From DAIDKA01 sp035503515 (GTDB taxonomy: Bacteria > Pseudomonadota > Gammaproteobacteria > Steroidobacterales > Steroidobacteraceae), in contig DATJTJ010000187.1 in NCBI GenBank assembly GCA_035503515.1, forward strand, positions 1-22,614: 22,614 nucleotides of DNA, written 5' to 3'. The notes beneath the pieces are model-generated. The model made no database searches and was not told the DNA's origin. It worked only from the letters and a program-made list of their open reading frames with translations. This document shows positions 1 through 6,816 of this stretch, piece by piece. The position numbers and the translations under genes were made by a program. The stretch's first letter is position 1; each line of letters begins with the position of its first letter.

Positions 1-24
1 CCTGGGTCGTTTCGGTGATGCCGC

Positions 25-273
25 TCAGCCGCGTTCCGGCGCGGTCTGGGCGGCGTTGGGGAAATCGGGGGAGGGCCGGCCCTTGAAGGCCTCCCAGGCG
101 TCGGCAGCCGATGGCATTGCATCGAGACTGTAGACGGGGGATGCCCTGCGCCAAGCCCGATCGAGCCAATAGGCGCGCTGGGCGCGGGTCAGGCCATTGA
201 ACCAGGCCATGCCCATGCGGGCGTCGACTTCGGCGGGACTGGGGGCGGCTGGACCAGTGGCTAAATGACGCAT
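25..273 (-). CDS. Small conserved-looking hypothetical protein, 82 aa
   Basis: I do not recognise a named family. The product is a soluble, tryptophan-rich small protein (MAWFNGL, YWLDRAW, ADAWEAF) with no signal peptide or membrane segment. The ATG at 273 is preceded by GGGAGAG (279-285 on the plus strand), a good ribosome binding site about 5 bases away, which supports this start and the reality of the gene. It is transcribed away from the lipoprotein gene at 469. A TATAAA on the minus strand (345-350) could serve as its -10 element. The W/A spacing (TRAQRAYWLDRAW) is amphipathic and could mediate protein contacts, but this is inference. Function unknown. Confidence 0.6.
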   Translation of the reverse strand: MRHLATGPAAPSPAEVDARMGMAWFNGLTRAQRAYWLDRAWRRASPVYSLDAMPSAADAWEAFKGRPSPDFPNAAQTAPERG

Positions 274-333
274 GCGGGCTCTCCCATGTAGGTGAGAGAA
301 TCGCTAGCGGGCCGGAAAGGCGAATTACAGTTT

Positions 334-383
334 GTGGGACAGCTTTTATATCCCACGAAGCTTGTAACCTAAAAGGGTTACAA
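334..383. promoter_or_regulatory. Two inverted repeats in the divergent spacer
   Basis: Two perfect inverted repeats lie side by side in an AT-rich spacer between divergent genes. The first is GTGGGA / TCCCAC (334-339 and 351-356, 11-base spacer containing a minus-strand TATAAA). The second is TTGTAACC / GGTTACAA (362-369 and 376-383, 6-base spacer). The second has the size and symmetry of a dimeric regulator operator. A plus-strand TATGAT (408-413) is a possible -10 for the lipoprotein gene. The regulator is unknown, and hairpins in the transcripts are an alternative reading. Confidence 0.35.
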
Positions 384-468
384 CTGCTTACAGAATCACT
401 GTATCCGTATGATTTCCATAGATAAGAAATACATACGATGTAGCCGCGCGGCCCTGTAGGATGGGCCT

Positions 469-1188
469 ATGCGGGTTCCATTCTTGATGACGATGACGGC
501 CGCCGCGCTGCTGGCTCTGGGCGCCTGCACCGATCAGGTCGGACTGGCCCATGGGGATCCGAGCCGGGATCAAGGCCGGCAGCGGCCGCTGTTGCCGGAT
601 GCCAGCAATGCCACGGTGGCCTCATCGACGCCGGCCCCCATGCTGTCCTCGGCCGCGCCGGCGCCGATGACGGACTCGGCCGCCGCGCCGTTGCCCCGCT
701 CCACGCTGCAGCCCAGCCTGCCCGCGGTCGAGGCCATGGGCCGGGCCGTGACGAAGTCCCCGAAAATCTTCAGCGCAGTCGAGGTCACCTTCAGTGAGCA
801 TGCGCGAGCGCTTGCGGCGGGGGATCCACGTCTGACGACAGGCGCGGTCGCCGCGGCCGTCGAGCGGGAGCTTGCAGCACAGCAGCTGCTGGCTGCCGGG
901 TCCGGCGGCCCCGTGGTGGATATCACGATCGATGATCTCTCCAGCACCCTGGCGAGCAACGCCTCCGTCATGGGCTATATCTTTCGCAATCTGCTGCTGA
1001 TCGGCGAAGTCGCGGTGCCGGGTCCGGCCGGTCGGCCGCCGTTCGTGATCCATGCCAGGGAGCGGGTGGTGAGCCGGGATGCGAGCGAGACCGCCGCATC
1101 ACTGGATCCGGTATACCTGCGGTTCGCACAGCTGGCGGTCGCGGGCCTGCGTGGCGTCGCCCCGCCACCGCAGCAGATGCCGCGCTGA
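469..1188 (+). CDS. Predicted outer-membrane or periplasmic lipoprotein, 239 aa
   Basis: The N-terminus is a lipoprotein signal: a short basic start (MRVP), a hydrophobic run rich in Ala/Leu, then a lipobox ending in LGAC with the acylated Cys at residue 20. Residues ~25-85 are a low-complexity Pro/Ala/Ser linker. Residues ~95-235 form a folded-looking alpha/beta region (FSEHARALAAGDPRLT, VVDITIDDLSS, FVIHARERVV, YLRFAQLAVAGLR). AGG at 458-460 sits 8 bases before the ATG and supports this start. The layout recalls small uncharacterised lipoproteins of the DUF4410 kind, but I cannot confirm that. The gene ends 16 bases from the convergent cyclic-nucleotide/rhodanese gene. Role unknown. Confidence 0.75.
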   Translation: MRVPFLMTMTAAALLALGACTDQVGLAHGDPSRDQGRQRPLLPDASNATVASSTPAPMLSSAAPAPMTDSAAAPLPRSTLQPSLPAVEAMGRAVTKSPKIFSAVEVTFSEHARALAAGDPRLTTGAVAAAVERELAAQQLLAAGSGGPVVDITIDDLSSTLASNASVMGYIFRNLLLIGEVAVPGPAGRPPFVIHARERVVSRDASETAASLDPVYLRFAQLAVAGLRGVAPPPQQMPR

Positions 1189-1204
1189 AAAGCGAAGCTT
1201 GACC

Positions 1205-2296
1205 TCAGCGGGACTGATGCAGCCCGACGGCCCCGGTGGTGAGCCCGCCGCGCAGCACGTAGGCATCGAAGCCGCGCTCGACCAGGATGTAGGCCGCAGC
1301 GGAACTGCGCCGCCCCGTGTCGCAGTACACGACGTAGGGGACCTTCGGGTCGAGGGTCGAAAGCTTCAGCCGGATGAAGTACAGCGGGATGTTCAGCGAA
1401 CCCTCGATGCTCATGTTCTGATGCTCGCTGGGGAGCCGGACATCCAGCCAGCGTCCGCCCCGGGCCACGATCTCCCGGGCCTGGTCGTAGTTCGCCCACT
1501 GCAGCAGCGGCTCGTTCATCAGCTCGCGGAAGTCGTCCTTCGCCAGCCGCATCAGCACTCCGTCGGTCGCCATGGTGATCGTGGCATTGCGCTTGGCTTC
1601 GGCGATCAGGGCCTCTTCCCCGAAGGTATCGCCCACGCCCAGTTCGGCGAGCTTGATGCCGTCGCGGTTGAGGGGAGTCTCGCGCGTGACGACGCACTGG
1701 CCCTTCACAATCACGTAGAAATAGTCACCTTCATCACCCTGCTTGATGATCACATCGCCGGCCATGTAGGGCACGCGCTGCATGCGCATGAAGATGGCCT
1801 GGATGTTCGCCGGCGGAATGCGGTGGAACGAACGCGTCTGCAGCAGCGTCGTCATCCAGTCATCGCCGCTCGCCCCGCCGTTCATCTGCGCCTGCAGTTC
1901 CTCGACCTCGTAGGTACCGGTCTGGTCCCACGTGATCATCACGTCGAGCAGTTCGCTGTCGATGGACAGGTATGAAATCTCATCCACGGCGCGTGCACTC
2001 ACGGTGCGCGGCAGGCCGGGGGAGAGCGGATTGCGCGCATCGGGCGTGCCGCCGCGGATCATGGCGATGGTGCGCTCGCCCTCGCGCAGCTCGACCATGC
2101 CGCTGACGAGCCAGATCTTGCGCTTGTCGGTATCGCCTTCCTTGAACAGGAAGCGGCCCGCGGCCATGGTGCGGATGCTGACTTTCTTGGCGAGCGCGGC
2201 GATGTTCTCGCGCTTGAGTCCGTCCAATGGCGCGAAGGTCTTCAGAACCTGAACGCTGGCTTCACGCTCTTCTATCATTGCGTCAAATGGTAGCAC
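1205..2296 (-). CDS. Double cyclic nucleotide-binding domain protein fused to rhodanese, 363 aa
   Basis: Three domains are visible. Residues ~20-125 are a cyclic-nucleotide-binding fold whose phosphate-binding cassette is degenerate (ARNPLSPGLPRT replaces the usual FGE...RxA). Residues ~150-260 are a second such fold with an intact-looking cassette (FGEEALIAEAKRNATI, Arg236). Residues ~265-355 are a rhodanese domain with the active loop CDTGRRS (Cys325) after YVVY. No DNA-binding helix-turn-helix is seen, so it is not a Crp-type regulator. It probably links nucleotide sensing to sulfur/persulfide transfer or redox sensing (inference). The GTG at 2296 lies 4 bases after the fad gene stop. An ATG at 2278 (codon 7) is an equally possible start, and neither has a strong ribosome binding site. 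It is the last gene of the operon running from 5116. Confidence 0.9.
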   Translation of the reverse strand: MLPFDAMIEEREASVQVLKTFAPLDGLKRENIAALAKKVSIRTMAAGRFLFKEGDTDKRKIWLVSGMVELREGERTIAMIRGGTPDARNPLSPGLPRTVSARAVDEISYLSIDSELLDVMITWDQTGTYEVEELQAQMNGGASGDDWMTTLLQTRSFHRIPPANIQAIFMRMQRVPYMAGDVIIKQGDEGDYFYVIVKGQCVVTRETPLNRDGIKLAELGVGDTFGEEALIAEAKRNATITMATDGVLMRLAKDDFRELMNEPLLQWANYDQAREIVARGGRWLDVRLPSEHQNMSIEGSLNIPLYFIRLKLSTLDPKVPYVVYCDTGRRSSAAAYILVERGFDAYVLRGGLTTGAVGLHQSR

Positions 2297-2300
2297 AGCA

Positions 2301-4364
2301 TCAATGCGTCTCTGGTACGCCGTTCACGGTTTGCAGGCCCTGTTCGAGCAGGCTCCAGCCCTCATCCGGACGGAACCGGTCGCCGTGCCGCGAGGCGAGG
2401 TCCGTGAGGCGGCGCACGCATTCGGGTATGCCGCGGGCGCGGGCATAGGCAATGGGGCCGCCGCGAAAGGGCGCGAACCCGGTGCCGAAAATCACGGCGG
2501 CATCGAGCAGATCGGCATCGCCGACGATGCCTTCGCGCAGGCATGCAACCGCTTCGTTCACCAGCGACAGCAGCATCCGGTCGGTCGCATCCTGCGGTGC
2601 CGGGCGCGTGGCGGCGGGCTTCACCGGGTGTCCCTCATGCCAGGTGTAGAAGCCGGCGCCGGTCTTGCGTCCGAGCCTGCGGGCCGCAACCAGTTCGGCG
2701 AGCCGCGGGTGCGCGGGCACCGCCCGGCCGAGCTCCGCGGCGATGATTTCGCCCACGTCCTTGGCCACATCCAGGCCTACCACGTCGGCCAGCTCGATGG
2801 GACCGACCGGCATCCCGAAATCGGTGGCGGCCGCATCGATCGCGGCCAGCGGCACATCCTCCTGGGCGAGGCGCATGGCTTCGTGCAGGTAGGGCATCAG
2901 CACCCGGTTGACGACGAACCCCGGGGCACTGCGACAGACGATGGGCAGCTTGTCCAGGCGGCGGGTGAAGGCGACGGCCAGTGCCTCGACCTCCGTCGCG
3001 GTATTTTCCCCACAGACCACTTCCACCAGCGGCATCTGGGAGACCGGGTTGAAGAAGTGCAGGCCGACCAGCCGTTCGGGCCGCGCCAGCTGCTCGGCAA
3101 GAGGCTCGAGCTTGAGGCTCGAGGTATTCGTGGCCAGGATCGCCGCCGGCTTCATCCGCGGTTCGAGCGTTGCATACAGTGCGCGCTTGGCCTCGAGGCT
3201 TTCGAAGATCGCCTCGACCACGACATCCGCCGCAGCGACGCCTTCGGCGGCGACATCGGCACGCAGGCGGGCGCGTGCCGCCGCGATCTTTTCCGGTTCG
3301 CGCAGGCGCTTCTCGAACAGTTCGGCGGCGCGTCTGATCGCCGGTTCGATGAACTCCAGTCCCCGGTCCTGCAGCGTCACCTCGAAGCCGCGCAGCGCGC
3401 ACCAGGCGGCGATGTCCCCGCCCATGACACCGGCACCGATGACATGGACGGCTTTGACGTCGGCGGCCGGCTTGGCGCTTTGCGCCTTCAACCGGTCCTG
3501 CAGCAGGAACACCCGGATGAGGTTATGCGCCGTCGGCGTCAGGAACATCGCCGCGATCGAACGCGCCTCGGCTTCGAACGCCGTTTCCCCGTGGCCGCCA
3601 TTACGCGCCCACAGGTCGATCATGGCGTAGGGCGCCGGATAGTGGGCCTGTGAGACCTTGGCCGCGACCTGCTTGATCAGCGCCGGCTTCACGAAGGGGC
3701 GCGCCGGGGCCAGGCTCAGCACGCGCTCCATGAGCGGCGGTCGGTGGGGAGGCGGCGCCTGCAGCACCAGCTCGCGGGCCGCATTTTCCAGTTCGGCCGC
3801 CGGCACCAGGCGGTCGACCAGACCGATGCGCGCCGCCTTGTCGGCCCGCACCGGGCGTCCAGTCAGCATGAGCTGCATGGCGGGGCGTACCCCCAGCAGC
3901 CGCACGGCACGGACCGTGCCCCCGAAACCGGGATGGATGCCCAGCTGCACCTCGGGCAGTCCCAGCTGCAGGCGTTCGTCGGCGACGGCCGCCCGATAGC
4001 GGCAGGCCAGCGCGAGTTCCAGGCCCCCGCCGAGTGCGAAACCGTGGATGGCGGCCACGGTGGGGCAGGGCAGCCGCTCGAGCCTGCCGAAAGTGATCTG
4101 GCCGAAGCGGGTGAGCTGATAGCCGTCGGCGGCGTTGGCCAGGGTGGTGAATTCATTGATGTCGGCGCCGGCGATGAACCCCGATGCCTTGCCGGAGCGG
4201 ATCACGACGCCGCGCGGCGGGGAACGCGCCAGAGACTGCAGCAGCGCGTCGAGCTCGCGCATCACCTGCTGCGACAGCGTGTTGGCGGAAGTGTCCGGCT
4301 TGTCGAGAGTGAGCCAGGCGATGCCCTGGCCGTCGCGGTCCAATTTCCAGGCGGAGTTGCTCAT
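2301..4364 (-). CDS. fadJ: Multifunctional enoyl-CoA hydratase / 3-hydroxyacyl-CoA dehydrogenase (FadB/FadJ type), 687 aa
   Basis: The enzyme performs two steps of fatty-acid beta-oxidation, hydration of enoyl-CoA and NAD-dependent oxidation of 3-hydroxyacyl-CoA. The hydratase/isomerase part (residues ~1-190) has the oxyanion-hole motif IHGFALGGGLE and the two expected acidic residues Glu116 and Glu138 (GLPEVQLGIHPGFGG). The dehydrogenase starts near 304 with the nucleotide motif VIGAGVMGG (G310, G312, G315) and carries the catalytic HFFNPV (His436). The C-terminal dehydrogenase domain follows (PGFVVNRVLMPYLHEA; GRKTGAGFY). The length fits the family. The start at 4364 has AGGAAG five bases upstream and overlaps the endonuclease stop as ATGA. 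Reading further upstream gives only the antisense frame of that gene. No thiolase (fadA/fadI) lies next to it. The choice between fadJ and fadB is uncertain. Confidence 0.92.
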   Translation of the reverse strand: MSNSAWKLDRDGQGIAWLTLDKPDTSANTLSQQVMRELDALLQSLARSPPRGVVIRSGKASGFIAGADINEFTTLANAADGYQLTRFGQITFGRLERLPCPTVAAIHGFALGGGLELALACRYRAAVADERLQLGLPEVQLGIHPGFGGTVRAVRLLGVRPAMQLMLTGRPVRADKAARIGLVDRLVPAAELENAARELVLQAPPPHRPPLMERVLSLAPARPFVKPALIKQVAAKVSQAHYPAPYAMIDLWARNGGHGETAFEAEARSIAAMFLTPTAHNLIRVFLLQDRLKAQSAKPAADVKAVHVIGAGVMGGDIAAWCALRGFEVTLQDRGLEFIEPAIRRAAELFEKRLREPEKIAAARARLRADVAAEGVAAADVVVEAIFESLEAKRALYATLEPRMKPAAILATNTSSLKLEPLAEQLARPERLVGLHFFNPVSQMPLVEVVCGENTATEVEALAVAFTRRLDKLPIVCRSAPGFVVNRVLMPYLHEAMRLAQEDVPLAAIDAAATDFGMPVGPIELADVVGLDVAKDVGEIIAAELGRAVPAHPRLAELVAARRLGRKTGAGFYTWHEGHPVKPAATRPAPQDATDRMLLSLVNEAVACLREGIVGDADLLDAAVIFGTGFAPFRGGPIAYARARGIPECVRRLTDLASRHGDRFRPDEGWSLLEQGLQTVNGVPETH

Positions 4365-5116
4365 GTTCTTCCTGGGGGTGAAGGCAGGATGTTGAAGTCG
4401 CACACCAGCGGCCGATGATCGGAGAACCGCACGTCGGGGACACGGAAGTCGGTGACCTGGATGCCGGAGCTGACCAGCACGAAGTCCAGCTCCACCCGCG
4501 GCACACGCGCCGGGAACGACGGCAGTTCCTTGGTATTGGCGCTGCGCAGCCCGGCGGCCCGCATGAACAGGTAGATCTCGTGGTTGCCCCAGAAGGTGTT
4601 GAAATCCCCGGCGACGATCACCGGTTTGTTCGACTTCACGATCAGGTCGTGAAGGGAGCGCAGCTGGTACTGCCGATGCCGGTATTTGAGCGACAGATGC
4701 ACCAGGAAGACGCAGACCTGGTCCAGCTCCAGTTCGATGATCAGGCGTTTGATGCCGGTGTCGAAGTAGTGGAACCGCTCGCCGGTCACGTGCGGGGCCG
4801 AGAGGAAGGCGTTGGCCTGCTTGCGGACGATGGGCACGAACTGATTCAGCGACTGGGTGCCGTACTTGCACTCGTAGGTGGAAAAGTGCCCCAGTTGTCG
4901 GGCGATGTATTCGGCCTGGTTCAGCATCCCGGAACGGACCGAGCCGGTGTCGACTTCGATCAGCCCCACCACGTCCGGCCGTTCCTCGCGCAGGAACTCG
5001 GTTATGCCGCTCAATACCCGCCGGCTGGTCCGCAGGTAACCGGCACCGGGAAGCGGCAGGTGGAAAGCGGGGCCGGTGCCCGTCGCGTAGCGGATGTTAT
5101 AGACGACCAGGCGCAA
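4361..5116 (-). CDS. Endonuclease/exonuclease/phosphatase (EEP) family hydrolase, 251 aa
   Basis: All the metal and catalytic motifs of the EEP fold are present in order: YNIRYATG (Asn7), GLIEVD (Glu54), VHLS (His140), GDFN (Asp171, Asn173), ELDFVL (Asp211) and FSDHRP (Asp233-His234). These proteins hydrolyse phosphodiesters in DNA, RNA, lipids or small metabolites; the substrate here is not evident. No signal peptide is visible, so the protein is probably cytoplasmic. The start is a TTG at 5116: the first strand motif begins within the first ten residues, and a weak purine tract (AAAGAG) lies about 9 bases upstream. It is the first gene of a three-gene operon and its TGA overlaps the fad ATG. 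Being first in an operon with a beta-oxidation enzyme is unusual, and the functional link is unknown. Confidence 0.88.
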   Translation of the reverse strand: MRLVVYNIRYATGTGPAFHLPLPGAGYLRTSRRVLSGITEFLREERPDVVGLIEVDTGSVRSGMLNQAEYIARQLGHFSTYECKYGTQSLNQFVPIVRKQANAFLSAPHVTGERFHYFDTGIKRLIIELELDQVCVFLVHLSLKYRHRQYQLRSLHDLIVKSNKPVIVAGDFNTFWGNHEIYLFMRAAGLRSANTKELPSFPARVPRVELDFVLVSSGIQVTDFRVPDVRFSDHRPLVCDFNILPSPPGRT

Positions 5117-5138
5117 CGGTTGCCGCTCTTTCGTGCCC

Positions 5139-5168
5139 TTGCAGGTAGCAGAAGTTCAGGATTGTACT
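5139..5168. promoter_or_regulatory. Overlapping divergent promoter elements
   Basis: In the 103-base spacer between the EEP operon and the TIR-like gene, the plus strand shows TTGCAG (5139-5144), 18 bases, then TGTACT (5163-5168). The minus strand reads TACAAT at 5166-5161, a good -10 element for the EEP operon with no clear -35. The two -10 elements overlap in ATTGTACT, so transcription in the two directions may be mutually exclusive. Assignment is by eye only. Confidence 0.35.
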
Positions 5169-5219
5169 CTCCCCATTGCGGATTTTGCGGCCGGCTGCCC
5201 GCTGTGCGAGACTTCGGTC

Positions 5220-5672
5220 ATGTCACAGGCGAATCCCATTCAACTCTTCGTCACGCACGGCTGGGAGAACAGTGACGATTACCTGCGCGTTTTCGAATAT
5301 CTGGAAAGCGCCAACAACTTCTTCTACAAGAACTGCAGCACACCGGATCACCTGCCCGCCGGCGACAAGGAAGCGCTGCGCGAGAGCCTGCGCAAGCAGA
5401 TCGCGCCGGCCGAAGTGGTGATTGCGCTGCCAAGCCTGGCGGCCGGCAACCGCGACCTGCTGCAGTTTCAGATGGTGTTTGCGCAGGCCGCCAACAAGCC
5501 GGTCGTGCTGATGAAGAATTTCGGCAGTGATGCGCCCGTGGCCAAGGTCTTCGCCGATCTCGCCAATGAAATCGTGGATTGGGACGGGCGCGCCCTCGTG
5601 GATGCCATCAAGCGCCAGGCCCGCCACGAGGAGACCAACCGCTGGGAAGTCATCGAGTTCAAACTCGACTGA
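5220..5672 (+). CDS. ThsB/MTH538-type TIR-like domain protein, 150 aa
   Basis: The whole protein is one TIR-like (DUF1863/MTH538) domain: first strand IQLFVTHGW, an SDDYLRVFEYLE helix, FFYKNCSTPD, the ALRESLRKQIAPAEVVIALPS strand, then ANKPVVLM and the closing EIVDWDGRALVDAIKR. Relatives include ThsB of Thoeris anti-phage defence, which makes NAD-derived signals. Where the family normally has a conserved catalytic Glu (recalled pattern W/x-x-x-x-E-I-x-x-A), this protein has LLQFQMVFA, with Gln84 in the Glu position, so NADase activity is doubtful. The start at 5220 gives exactly the domain; the longer frame back to 5133 adds a low-quality extension across the promoter. No ThsA, NADase effector or other defence gene is nearby. 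The gene faces the small gene at 5706. Confidence 0.75.
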   Translation: MSQANPIQLFVTHGWENSDDYLRVFEYLESANNFFYKNCSTPDHLPAGDKEALRESLRKQIAPAEVVIALPSLAAGNRDLLQFQMVFAQAANKPVVLMKNFGSDAPVAKVFADLANEIVDWDGRALVDAIKRQARHEETNRWEVIEFKLD

Positions 5673-5673
5673 T

Positions 5674-5700
5674 GCGGCTGCGCGCCCGCGCGGCAGCCGC
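5674..5700. terminator. GC-rich hairpin between convergent genes
   Basis: GCGGCTGC (5674-5681) pairs perfectly with GCAGCCGC (5693-5700), and inner GCG/CGC bases can extend the stem. It sits in the 33-base gap between two convergent genes. There is no T-tract on either strand, so if it terminates transcription it is not a classic intrinsic terminator. Confidence 0.35.
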
Positions 5701-5705
5701 GTCGG

Positions 5706-6050
5706 CTATGCCTCGAGCAGGTACAGGGGCGGCGAGGTCGCGGCACGGCCGTGCTGGGAGACGCGGGCCATCACCGAAAGCATCTCCACCACCTTCTCGG
5801 CGATGGTTTCGGCCTCGTGGCTGGACATCTTGCGCACCGTGGCCCGGATGGCATCTTCGCCACGCTGCGGCCGTTCGCGGGTGAGTGAACAACGCACATC
5901 ATGGAATTGCTCGCGGATCTCGCGCGGCAGTTCTTCCTCGGCGACGCCGGAGAGATGATTGCGGTAGGCAATGGTAAGCCGGTCCTTGATGGACCCGGAT
6001 CGCGCCAGTGAGAGGGTAGCCCCCTGAAACTTATCCCAAGCAGTGCTCAT
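5706..6050 (-). CDS. Small conserved-looking hypothetical protein, 114 aa
   Basis: I do not recognise a named family. The protein is predicted to be mostly helical and soluble, with an amphipathic N-terminal half (IKDRLTIAYRNHLSGV), an acidic/basic centre (EEELPREIREQF) and a helical C-terminal half (HEAETIAEKVVEMLSVM). The ATG at 6050 has AAGAGG about 6 bases upstream, a strong ribosome binding site. No Cys/His metal motif or membrane segment is present. It faces the TIR-like gene and shares no operon with it. The SSHEAETIAEKVVEML segment could form a short coiled coil or dimer helix (inference). Function unknown. Confidence 0.7.
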   Translation of the reverse strand: MSTAWDKFQGATLSLARSGSIKDRLTIAYRNHLSGVAEEELPREIREQFHDVRCSLTRERPQRGEDAIRATVRKMSSHEAETIAEKVVEMLSVMARVSQHGRAATSPPLYLLEA

Positions 6051-6398
6051 AGCGACCTCTTATTTGGGCTGGGCCAACGCCTGGCGTGCAACCTTGTTTA
6101 TGGCTACGCTGGCGTCTTGGTGTTGTTTGGCAAGTAAAACCTGCATCGTCCCGCTTTCATTGCTGAATATACGCCCCATAATCTGAAAAACAATGTCAAA
6201 TCGATGGCGGCGGAGAGGCGGTGGTACACTGAGGGCTTACCCAAGGTATCGGCACCCAGGGCTTGATTCTTAAGGCAAAGTCCAAAGTCGCACTTGCCCA
6301 GGTCGCGGTGCCGGGCTGCGACCCCCGGGGCGGTTCCAGCGCCCGGCCGAGCAAAGGCGTATCATTCGGGTAGTTAACCGAGAGGGGCTTCAGTCGCC
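6051..6398. other. Noncoding spacer upstream of tatA with a structured 3' half
   Basis: No credible ORF is present in these 348 bases. The left part (6051-6235) is comparatively AT-rich and must hold the promoters for the minus gene at 6050 and probably for tatA; a TACACT at 6225-6230 is a possible plus-strand -10 but has no good -35. The right part (6236-6398) is a GC-rich tatA leader. It contains GCCGGGC (6310-6316) pairing with GCCCGGC (6341-6347) and a self-complementary CCCCGGGG (6323-6330) inside that loop. An RNA element or a small RNA is possible. I could not match it to a known family such as 6S or SRP RNA. Confidence 0.3.
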
Positions 6399-6647
6399 GT
6401 GGATTTATTCTCCCCCAAGCATCTGCTGATCGTTCTGCTGGTCGTCCTGATCGTGTTCGGCACGAAGAAACTGCGCACCATTGGCACGGACCTCGGGCAG
6501 GCCGTCCGCGGATTCAAGGATTCCATGAAGGAAGGCGAGCGCGAGGCCGAGTCGCCCCCTGCGCAACCCATCGAGTCCCGCCAGCTCACCGGTCAGGACA
6601 AGACCACCGACAAGGCCACCAGCGCGACCGAGAAGACCTCGGTCTGA
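6399..6647 (+). CDS. tatA: Sec-independent translocase subunit TatA, 82 aa
   Basis: TatA forms the pore-like oligomer that lets folded twin-arginine proteins cross the inner membrane. The sequence shows a short N-terminus with a phenylalanine and a polar step (DLFSPKH), a single membrane helix (LLIVLLVVLIVFG, residues ~8-21), the family hinge FGTKKLR, an amphipathic helix (GTDLGQAVRGFKDSMKEGE), and a charged disordered tail. The start is a GTG at 6399; GAGAGGGG (6380-6387) lies 11 bases upstream, slightly far. TatB is longer and has a different hinge, so TatA/TatE is the better call. No tatB or tatC follows; the next gene is the triple SnoaL lipoprotein. Confidence 0.9.
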   Translation: MDLFSPKHLLIVLLVVLIVFGTKKLRTIGTDLGQAVRGFKDSMKEGEREAESPPAQPIESRQLTGQDKTTDKATSATEKTSV

Positions 6648-6816
6648 CGCCAAGGCCCGGGCGTGAGCGCACGCCCTTGCAGCGGCGGGAGCCTGCACAC
6701 GAGAGCCGCCGGCTTGTGCACCGCCACAATTTCTGCCCATCCCCCTGCGATCTGCCGGCATGCCGGACAACGACCCGTCGCCGCTCACGTATCATCGGGG
6801 GCTGATGAGGGGGTGA

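Noticed and set aside
389..403. TACAG-N5-CTGTA, at first resembling a LexA site
   Set aside because: LexA sites have CTGT outside and ACAG at the other end; here the orientation is reversed.
2304..3653. A 449-codon plus-strand frame inside the fad gene
   Set aside because: Antisense to conserved catalytic motifs; composition is typical of a shadow frame.
4365..4871. N-terminal extension of the fad reading frame
   Set aside because: It overlaps the EEP gene in another frame, is proline/arginine-rich nonsense, and the ATG at 4364 has a strong ribosome binding site.
5133..5219. A 29-residue extension of the TIR-like protein
   Set aside because: It runs across the predicted promoter and adds no domain; the ATG at 5220 begins right at the domain.
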